Part shown: positions 55,310 to 64,000 of the stretch, piece after piece
How the letters are laid out: the number at the start of each line of letters is the position of its first letter
Position numbering within the stretch: position 1 is the stretch's first letter
Assembly: GCA_002081555.1 (NCBI GenBank)
Contig: KV920984.1
Coordinates: 6,024-70,023 of the forward strand
DNA from: Protostelium mycophagum
Taxonomy: Eukaryota; Evosea; Variosea; Protosteliida; Protosteliaceae
Direction: 5' to 3'
DNA: 64,000 bases
Notes under the pieces: generated by a model
Told to the model about the DNA's origin: nothing
Databases searched by the model: none
The model's input: the letters and a program-made list of their open reading frames with translations, nothing else
Program-made: the position numbers and the translations under genes

Positions 55310-56082
55310 ATGTCGATCTTGGACCTCAGTAATGTCAGGCCACCTGCTAGAATATCTAAAAATGTTTATTTTGGAAGTGAGAGGAATGCAGTGCACAAGG
55401 AACAGTTAATCGAGTTCAATTTATACCATCAGATCAACATCAACAGCAGGGTTAGATTCAGAAATGACTATTTTTATTGAAGAAATTGCAGGATCACTTC
55501 AGTAATGATGAAAACTTTCAGTACCTCAATTTGGAGATGTTTGATGACACCAAGCAACTTCTGGATAATTTAGTTTCTTGTTATAACTTTATAGGTATGC
55601 TTTTCATGCATACTGGATGAATTGTCCATAATCAGCCACAGAGGAGGCACAAAACGGTGGACATAGCATCCTTATTTTTCAAAAATCAGCACCAAAGGCT
55701 TCATGTATGTAACATCCCAATCTCTCCATCTCACGTCATTAGTCGCCCTCGCTCTCGCTTTCTTGATGAAATACCATGAATGTCCAATGAAGGAAGCACA
55801 TCAACTCTTGACACGTTCTGTGGAGAAGATCGATCTCACCGACGATCTCATCGCCCAACTCCTTCAATTCGAACAGGTGACCTGCATGGTCTTCATAATT
55901 CGTGACCGTCGCAGCTCTTGTTTGGCTCCATGCCAACAGCACAACCCCAAGAAGACACACCGAAAACATCACAAGAGGACCAAGAGGTATATTCACTTGC
56001 AAGCTTGCGAACTTCTGTACTGCGTATTTTTGGTGCCAATTTTCTTCTGTTTTGTTATTATTTTGTGATGTGGAGACAATAA
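55310..56082 (+). CDS. Dual-specificity phosphatase fold without catalytic residues (pseudophosphatase)
   Basis: The start MSILDLSNVRPPARISKNVY and FGSERNAVHKEQLIE match the opening of dual-specificity phosphatases (IxxxLYLGSxxxA). Then come HFSNDENFQYLNLEMFDD, LLDNLVSCYNFI, and after a split codon ATEEAQNGGHSILIFQKSAP. The next exon gives FALALAFLMKYHECPMKEAH, and SVEKIDLTDDLIAQLLQFEQ closes the fold. The active-site loop HCxxGxSR aligns with FQKSAPKA, so Cys is Gln and Arg is Ala. Such proteins (STYX type) usually bind phosphoproteins without cleaving them. If the last exon reads through, it ends with a hydrophobic segment (VLRIFGANFLLFCYYFVMW) and a stop at 56080-56082 overlapping AATAAA. 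Otherwise it may splice into the cullin-like gene next to it. Confidence 0.72.
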
Positions 56083-56125
56083 ATATCTTTTAGATATCGG
56101 TGTGTTGATATCGCACTACTTTGTT

Positions 56126-57711
56126 ATGAATCTAGTCACAATAATGTTTACGGAATTTCAGGAACAAATATCCAGCACAGAAGACATACAAGATATCACA
56201 GACAGAGTGAATAGCATCTTGGGAGGCTCATACAAGAATTGGCCTGGTGAGTCTCGTTGTAAAATGACACTTCTTACGCAATCGATTATGCCTGAAAATA
56301 CATAGCACTCGCTGAAGCTTTGTCGTCTGATGCCATGGTCGAAAAACACTTGAGAATCGTCAGAAAAAATTTATATGAGATCTTGAAAGCCACAGCAGCA
56401 CGCTTCAAGCCAGAGGCGCAGACAGTATGTAATTTTCCACATTTAAAATATGGTCGGGATTATTATTGTTTTTTTAAAGCACAGACGTCGCTGATATTAT
56501 ATTTGCAGGAGTCCATATTAATCCCTGCAGAAGAATTATTGAATGAATACGGCGTGAAGGCATCCAATTGCTTACAGAGATTTCCGGGCGTAGCCACTGC
56601 CATCAAACTGGTGAGAAGCTATTTTTGGTAGAGATCATCAAGTGTTTGTGTCAAAAAGCCTGACGGCTTGAAGTATGTTTGGGTTTTAATGCCCTTAAAA
56701 CGTCATTTTGATCTGTGGGTGCTGTAAACTTTATTTCGAGAAATTGAAGTTAAAAGGGATTGGGATTGGTGGAAGAAGCCATCGAACCACAGATTCTTGG
56801 TGCGATCCGATCTTATAGATCTGCAGATCTGAAATTCACCCAATTACAATGGATTTCATATTGTAGGAACAGCGAGAATATTTCCCGCGCTCTGACAGAC
56901 AGTTTGATTTTTAAATTACTGGATGGCGGAGTCGATGACCAGGCTCGAATCGACTTTGTTGAGAGGCTCAATGAGGTGGGGTTGTAATGCCAAAAGTAGA
57001 AATGACTCATTGTAGATGGGTCTGTCGACAGTGTCAACAAATGTACAGAATCTATTTAAAGACGATTCAGTGTCTTTCGAGATGAACACATTATACAAAG
57101 AGGCGGAGGGGGTGGGTGAAATCTTAATGAATATTACTGAGATTTCGCAGCCATCTACAACACTAAATGCCAATTTTAGGACTATCTCTGCCGCATTATG
57201 GCCAACGTATAGAGATTTTTATATTGACGATTTTTGACGATTTGCAGAATACAAGACAAAGTACCACCCAAATGTATTTTCCCTTCTTCAATGGAGAAGG
57301 CATGGGAAAGTTTCCGGACATTTCACGAGAAAGAGAAGCCCGGTCGCAAACTGCGCCTGGCGGTGCACGCTGGGACCGTTGTAGTCACATACAATGTACA
57401 GAACACTCGCTACGACGTCGTCATGCCTCCTTGCTTAGCTGCCATACTTACACTGTTTAATGATGCAGACACATTATCATCAGAAGAGATCTCAATGACG
57501 ACGGACATCAAAGGAGAGTTTTTGAAGAAGTGCATGTCCACACTGATCAGACCCTTCATTTCTAATGGTGAGTGAAACTTGAGATCAACAGAGATGACGA
57601 TTCGCAGGGAAGAGGGTTCCCTCCCTTCTGAAATACAATGCCGGACAATTTTTGGTGAACGAGGATTTCAAACCGAAATGCAACTTGCTCAAGATGCCAT
57701 TATTCCTTTGA
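56126..57711 (+). CDS. Short cullin-family protein lacking the neddylation/winged-helix end
   Basis: Exons from Met 56126 read EEQ-type start (FTEFQEQISSTEDIQDITDR), KHLRIVRKNLYEILKATAAR and NCLQRFPGVATAIKL. The cullin-like part starts around SADLKFTQLQWISYCRNSEN, DFVERLNEMG and TVSTNVQNLFKDDSVSFEMN, then ISAALWPTY and WESFRTFHEKEKPGRKLRLA, AGTVVVTYNVQNTRYDVVMP, and PCLAAILTLFNDADTLSSEE. These match the cullin homology domain (WPT, FYxxxxxGRKLxW, xxxxxPxxAxILxLFN). The last exon (57608-57711) reads LLKYNAGQFLVNEDFKPKCN and stops at LLKMPLFL. In cullins the sequence continues with the Nedd8 acceptor helix and winged-helix B, but no exon for these is found before the next gene. The N-terminal cullin repeats are also much shortened. 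It may be fused to the upstream pseudophosphatase. Confidence 0.6.
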
Positions 57712-57990
57712 AGAGGATAGATAAAAATTCATTCCTTGCCTCTCATCATAAACCTGAATCAACGTCTATCCATTTATTTTTGCCACTGATGGCAAATATG
57801 GCTCGAATATTTTTATAATCTGTACAAATATCCATCACTCCTCAAGATCGAAAGCCCCAAACTCTGCAAGACATCAAAACAATTTCTCTGGGATGTTGAT
57901 CTTACTTTGCCTGTCGACAGATTTTCCTTCTGTGTCGAATTTTATTCTGATGTTGGGGGGGTGTATTGCGGTGGGAACGATCAACTACAA

Positions 57991-60900
57991 CTAGTCAATT
58001 TTTAATCTCGTCACCGTGATACTGACGTCTTGTTCGTCCTGCCATCTGGTTCCGATGGCGGGTGTGTCTAAAAAGCTATTGGATGGGGCCACCACGCCTC
58101 CATTTCCCATCATGCCTATCATGTTGGGAAGAGGTTTGCTGTACCAAGACGGAATGGGAGCGGGAACGTTGAGGACGTTGATTCCGTCCAAATTGATGTC
58201 TAAAGATTCCAATACGTTCTGGATGGTGCCCGGCCTTCCTCTCTCAGGCATAGTCGGGAAACTATTGTGTGGAACTCCACCCGATTTTCTGTACTGTTCA
58301 GTGGGATGTCATACGACTTGACGTACAATAATGCAGATCTGTTGCTGGAGTAGGGCATGTTGACGTCTATCGACTTGCGTTTTTCTCCTTTCATTCCTCT
58401 TTCGTGTATGTGAGCGATCACATTGCGTGTCTGGTCCCACAGAATCTGCAATGATTAGAAATCTCAAAGGTTGAGAAGGATGTCTATCACCTCTTCGTCC
58501 TTTTTGCCTTCTCTCTCCTGAAAAAAAGTCAATTTTAGACGGAAGAGACAATTTATCTGCAGAACAGAACGTGTGTTTAATTGTACAATTTCAGGCATCT
58601 TACCAAGTCTCTGGCGTCCATCGTGATTATGGGGAGATGTGGCCTGAACTCGATGTCCTCCAAATTTCTATCTGGAAGAGCTGTGGGCACACCAAATTGC
58701 CAGGATGATATCTTGTCTTTGAATCGAGAGAACACTGTATGTCAATCAGTTATTTGCGTCCTCATTATAAAGCTTTGTTTACAGCAAGAGAGCTGCACTG
58801 CAGCAGAGCCGCTTTACCATACATCAAGTTCTGAAAAGTCACCTCTGTCCTCTGTCGGGTCGTCAGAGTTGTGATGGTGTACTGCTCCATGAACAGGGGG
58901 TAACTTCACCACCACTTGCTCACTCCTGTGCTTCTCTTGATGTGCCGCCACACGATGTGGATTCATCGCTGCAAAATTGAGAGAATGTTCTTGGAAATTT
59001 CGAGTTACGTACCATCAATCAAGTCTTGGGCTGTGGCAAATTTCCGCCACGGGTGAGTCTCCGGTGGTGTTCGCCTATATCAATAAATATAAAATGTCGC
59101 CATAGAATCTTATATAATCATCGACAAAAGAATAGTGTACTTACTCTTCGTCCCTCTCGTTCATCTCTTCCTCTGACAGCGGTGCGTCAATCCGCACCTG
59201 TGCACAATGAGATGATTTCAAGAATCAAGGTCTCTCACCCTTTTCTCTTCCTTCGGCCTGACCATCGGTGGGTGTATCTCTGGTGTAGGAGTGGGCTCTG
59301 GCTCTTCAGGATGCTCCTCTGGCTGTACCACCTGAGGCGGTGGCTGAGGTGGTGTTTGCAATGGAGGTTGGGCTGGAACAAGGACTAATTAATTCAGCCA
59401 TCGGATTTTTACAACTTGGAGAATACGTCCACAATCGAAATCACAAAAAGGTTGATGTCCCCACCTTCGACCTCTGGCACGACCATCTCCTTTTCTTTCT
59501 CTCTTCTCTTACTGGTCAGAGGTTGACCTGTCAGCATCTCGGTCAGTACCTCTCCTGAGGGACTGTGCGTCGGCCGGGACAGAGAGAACTCTGACAATGC
59601 TAGAGCAGACCTTGGCGGGGGCTTTTCTTCCTGTGTGGGTCAGTGTCCGTCTACAACGTTGTGGATGGGTCCTACTTGGTGCTTGTGGGCGAAAAGGGAG
59701 CGGCCCAATCGAACTGCAGGAGGATTTTCCAAAGAGGTCCTCAGATCGGCATCAGAAATTTCGTCGAGAATTCCACGGGCGCGAGCGGTGACCTGATGTT
59801 TCATTGAAAATCCGTACAACGAGCCAAATGATTACCTCATCTGGCAAATGAACAGATTGTTGCCCATAACCCGAAGATTTCACCGGAGGTCTCTGCTTGG
59901 GGGGTGAACCGCTCAACTTGATGACGTCAGTAGATACTCGACGGTCAAAAAATATTCAAAATTTGAATCTCCCACCGATCTTCTGTAGCCGCCAGGAGGG
60001 GTCTTTGGTGTCTTGACTCGGGCTCGGGGAGTTTCAGTCCAATGAGAATCGACTTTGGCTCTGGCCCTTGGTGGCGACGTTCTACTGGAAGGCTTTTCTC
60101 TGGTTTCAGGTCTCTCTCTATGCTTCTTCTCCTTTGGCTCTCTCACGGCCCTGTTATGCATGAGTTCATACGAAATATTGTGCCTTTGTGGTAAAGCCAC
60201 AAGTGTTTTGCCGAAAAAATAATCTTCAGGACTTCTACAACGGTGTAGATCAATTTCCAACTTACTTCTCCACTTCCGGCCTTGCGGGCGGGATACTCGT
60301 CTGTCTGGCCCTGTGGAACGGATTCTGCTCACGCATCATCCTCTCCGTCTCCTTTTCCACCTCCTTCTTCTTTTTCTCTTCCTCTCTAGCTTTCCTCTGT
60401 TCGTCTATTTTGGCTTTGAGGTGTTCGTCTTGTTGTGATTCTTGTTGCATCTTCTCCTTCATCATGTGCTGTCAAAGTATCAATGTCTTGATACATTAGG
60501 AGACATCATACGTTGAGCTCATTGCGCATGGCCGTGGCGGCCTCTTGCTTCTTCCTTCTGAGCGCTTCCACGGCTGAAGATGCACCGATTTGTTCCGTAA
60601 TCGTCAAGGCTTTATGCGACATTCCCCCTGAAAAGAACGGATTCAACGCTTGTTTTTTCACGAGGCTCTCCTCCTCTCTGAATTTGATCTTTCGGTCCAA
60701 TTTGAATCGTTGATTCATCATGTCGTCTATCTTCTCTGCGGTTGCTCTGCGGTGTCTCTCTGCAGTCTCCAGTGCTAGTCTCTGTTCTTGTAACCTCCTG
60801 AACCGCTCTTCTTCTGCTGCCCTGATGTTTTCAGACGCATTACAACGTTGTATGTATGAAGAATAATTGTCAACAGAGTGAGTATTGTTTCAATTCGACA

Positions 60901-63900
60901 AAGTGGCGTTCATTCGTAGATATACATACAATTCCTCCGATAGTAGCTGTTCTGAGTTCTTGACTTGAGCAGGTTGAATCGACTCCTCTTGCAGCTGTTT
61001 GTTTGCAAAGATGAGGTTCTTGATCAAGTCCAAAAGTGTTCCGTTTCCGGAGAAGCTGGGGTCGTACTGGAGAATTCAGATATTATTCATTCGAAGTCCA
61101 TGGAGCTGTGGCGTGTACACCACATATGAGATATCTTGACCCCATAAAAAAAGTTTGTTTACCTGATAATTGGAGTTTTGCGCGTTTAGGTCGGCTTGAT
61201 TCGGCGGAATATCATCGATCACCTTCTCTCATCAGTCTTCCCACTACAACCACATCTACAACGAACCTCTGACAGAAAATCCATCGGTTTGAAATTGATA
61301 TATTGATAGTCCTCCACCAGAGAGAAATCTCTGGTGCGCAGTCTGGGAGGGCCCAGGGCTGTATGGAATTTGTTCTCATCGTCAATGGGTGGGAATGCCT
61401 CTCGGTCTACATTCTCTCTATCGTGTTCAATCGTGAAGCTGGGTCGGATCTACAACGACTCAATAATTTGAACCACTCTATCATTTTTTTTGTTTCGTTG
61501 TAGATGAGATAATAGAACATGTACCCGGTTCAGTGCTTTGGCCGCTTCTATGGCAACATCAACAACAAGCAAGTACATATCCCTCTGGGATTTCCAGTGG
61601 AAAACCTCTTTAGCGTCCTCCATGTCCGCCTTCAGATCTCGATAAAACTGCCTCAAGACAGAAGCTGACAGAATTCCCTGGAAATCTTCCGTATCTTTCG
61701 ATGGAATTTCACTTTACGTACCAATGAGGTGATGATCTCCTTCGAATCATTCAATTTTCTGTTCATGTTATTCACTCCTCTTTCGCTTTGTTTAGTCTCA
61801 ATCATCTTTTTGATCTTTTGGTCCCATAGGAATCCCGCAATGGTCGTCCACATGAATGGATCTACAACCAGTCAATCGCGAAATTTCGATGAGATTTCAC
61901 CTGTGTTTTGCATCCATTCTTGTCTGGTGTCTTCTAAAACATGCGCTCTCTGTTTATGTTCGGGTAGATCGATCACCTGTCACAATGTTCAGTCTACAAC
62001 ACAAGGCATTTTCATGGAATTTTCGGTGAGATTTACCTTCTGAATATTTTTGGGGATTTCGCGCACTCTGGATGTCATCGCGGAGGGTGTCCTGCTCCTC
62101 ACAGACTCCAAACTCATCGCTGTGAAATTTCTCAGAAATATTTCCCGCCAAAAAACTTACCGTCCATGCTCTTGTTCCTGGAGAGGGAAGAGGGTCTTGA
62201 CCTCCCTGAAGCGGCTGATCTCTGTCTTGAGGGGGGTGCCGTTGTTGCCCTGCTATCTGCACCCTCCTTATCTATGAAGAAGGTCAATTCTATATTGTTG
62301 TAGATTCCCGATTTAAAATAAAACTTATGATTTTGTGATCTATCTACAGGATAATAAAGCATAGCAGAAAAGACACATCCTCCCGAGAATAATACATAAA
62401 ATGAATCTCGTCAAACAGAAATTCACTCACATGCTATGATCCTCTTGACAAACACGTCATCAGGTTTCAGCCCATTTGGCCCGGGTTGGATCTTGGCCAT
62501 AGATTCCAGCAGCTCTTCCACTGTCGGGGTGATGCTCTTCGGGTCCAGGGTGAGATCGTCCATATGATATCTCAACGCGGTGAAACACACACCAAGCAGC
62601 CTTCTGTGATGTAGTTGTTTCTGTATCAGCAGGAATCTCTTCATCTTAACTCGTTTCTGTTGAAGATGAGTGGTTCAATAAATCAGAGGATCACCTTGGC
62701 GCGTTGTGACCATTGGTACCAGCAGCTCATAAACACGAATTGTGTTTTGGGTCCTGCGAGTGCGTAGCCAACTTGGTAGGCGAGACTGACGTTCATACGT
62801 AAGTTGGCCAGACCTGATGACGTCACATCACTCTGAGATTTCAGTCACGTACCGGCGGCGGTGACGAGCATCCTATATTGGTGGTATTTCCGCCAGACTC
62901 TAAAGACAGTCGCCTGTTTAAATCGAGTCCTCCTCATGTGAATCAATGCAAAATTTCTCTTCATGCTATTGTAGAGTTAGATATGTCGATTTTTTGCATG
63001 GTAAATATGACATTCTAATAATTTTCAAAAGAGTAAGGTGGCCTTTCTACAACGATGTAAAAAGAGAATAAATATATATTTAGATGAAAATAAATGGCTG
63101 AATGTTAACCTTGAACGGAGCTGAGCCCATCGTCTCCAGACTAGAAGTATGCGGAGCGCTTCCGCTTTGTTTTCTAGTTGGACTTTGACATACTTCTTCC
63201 AAAACTACGATGAGTCATTTACGTGATCTTGATGTGATGACACGGTAACTTACCGTGAAATATCTACCGCACTGTAATGCGATGAGGTATCTATCTGCTC
63301 TCTGCACCCTGGCTCACCTCAGTGCCTTGAAGAAAAAATTCCAGGAAATTTCCGAAAATTTAATATTGAACAAGATGCTCGGATCAATAGAATTTTCGCC
63401 TACTTTTCTTTCTTGAGATGTTTTAATTGAATGAAAGATTTCCATCCTTGGAATGTTAGAGTGAGCTTCTTCTCTGCCCACCGCTGGTTGGCCTGAATAT
63501 TCTCAGAAAAATCCAGAAAAGATCCCAGAAAAATCGAGAAAATCTGCTCACGTGATCTCGAAGCGCGATTTTTTTCTTATAGCCAGTGTAGAATCTGCAA
63601 ATTATATTAAACTTTATTTCAACTTGAAAATCTATTTCTACCTGTCCCAGATGGGGAGTCCCTTCGGAAAAATGGGAAAATTAGACGACGTTCTCAACAC
63701 TTTCTGGTGATCTTCAACCGTCTACACTCCTATCTACAACTCACCTTGACATGAGTCAATCTGGCCCACATGATGAGCATCGTCTGCATCCTCCCATTGG
63801 TCAATGTCTTTGCGAGTTTGGAGACTAAGCTCTTCAGCACTTCTGATCTCTTTCTCCGCTCTCTCGAATATTGGTACCACACATAAAACATCTTTTTGTA

Positions 63901-64000
63901 GGCTTTTTCCAGCGTGATGTGTCTGAAGGCATTCACCTGAATTTATGAGAAATTTGCCCTTTGATTATCATATCGATCATGAAAATACCTTTTCAATATT
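57991..64000 (-). CDS. Large centrosomal/ciliary-type coiled-coil protein with Sfi1-like repeats, 5' end outside window
   Basis: At least 20 short exons, all in the minus sense, with no convincing internal start or stop, so I treat them as one gene; two genes are possible, with a boundary around 60800-61000. The 5' part (about 62640-63940) has Trp-centred helical units spaced like Sfi1/centrin-binding repeats: MFYVWYQYSRERRKR, LTLTFQGWKSFIQLKHLKK, ILLVWRRWAQLRSR, ATVFRVWRKYHQYRM and CWYQWSQRAKKR. The middle gives PFMWTTIAGFLWDQKIKKMI and QFYRDLKADMEDAKEVFHWK. At about 60260-60830 there is a highly charged coiled coil (RFRRLQEQRLALETAERHRR; AKIDEQRKAREEEKKKKEVE) with NPFFSGGM and NPFHRARQ, recalling CSPP1. 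The 3' part is Pro-rich, then SIDVNMPYSSNRSALLYVKS, and ends ITVTRLKID-stop (57991-57993). No exact homologue recognised. Confidence 0.6.
63241..63257. repeat. Inverted repeat CACGGTAACTTACCGTG
   Basis: Eight-base arms flank a single C, in an intron of the large coiled-coil gene. Related CACGGT/ACCGTG pairs occur near 2250-2280 and 30930-30950. Confidence 0.7.

Overview
The window is nuclear DNA from a compact-genome, intron-rich microbial eukaryote using the standard code. Genes sit on both strands and are often only tens of bases apart. Introns are GT-AG, about 38 to 300 nt long, and three tRNA genes are present, two with introns. The gene set (class I cyclic-nucleotide phosphodiesterase with a receiver-like domain as in amoebozoan RegA, FERM protein, RasGAP, F-box/ankyrin-like LLKDGR repeats, a secreted bacterial-type alpha-glucanase, RABL2 and Sfi1-like centrosomal/ciliary proteins) fits a free-living, probably amoebozoan amoeboflagellate. 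That placement is inference.

Layout. 1-3749(+): prolyl oligopeptidase, lacking its 5' end and carrying a 398-bp block twice. 4129-4219(+): tRNA-Lys(UUU) with intron. 4320-5560(-): rhomboid-like protein that has lost catalytic residues. 5646-6354(+): EMC8/9. 6408-~7800(-): FERM protein. 8124-8807(+): secreted Cys-rich surface protein. 8898-9468(-): small charged protein. 9568-12885(-): cyclic-nucleotide phosphodiesterase. 12981-14021(-): EF-hand protein. 14028-~18029(+): STB6-like protein with two homologous halves. 18138-18723(+): tRNA-Lys(CUU) and tRNA-Tyr. 19223-21986(-): secreted GH87-type glucanase. 22640-23479(+): RABL2. 23517-24700(-): RRP36. 24819-27492(+): acidic protein of unknown function. 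27639-28823(-): ARID-FYR nuclear protein. 30082-30747(+): second secreted Cys-rich protein. 31078-34116(-): RasGAP. 34321-~40206(-): SWI/SNF ATPase of Brahma type. 40883-45635(-): tripeptidyl peptidase II. 45948-46715(-): unknown. 46849-47697(-): ribosomal protein uS5/RPS2. 48030-49426(+): degenerate-ankyrin/F-box-like protein. 50280-51968(-): IPT/TIG-domain protein. 53001-55210(-): Rieske-AIF oxidoreductase. 55310-56082(+): dual-specificity pseudophosphatase. 56126-57711(+): truncated cullin. 57991-64000(-): large centrosomal/ciliary-type coiled-coil protein running off the end.

These are mostly unlinked housekeeping and signalling genes rather than one pathway. Recurring themes are chromatin (Brahma, ARID-FYR), peptide turnover (PREP, TPP2), cAMP/Ras/calcium signalling, and several catalytically degenerate members of enzyme families: the rhomboid, the receiver domain, the phosphatase and the short cullin. 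The strongest structure not explained by genes is a small vocabulary of words repeated in introns: GTTGTAGA/TCTACAAC, the hairpin TGCGGCTCTGCCGCA, GAAATTTC inverted pairs and TTCCCGCC. Exon boundaries were placed by eye from splice signals, reading frame and family similarity, so gene ends are firmer than internal junctions.
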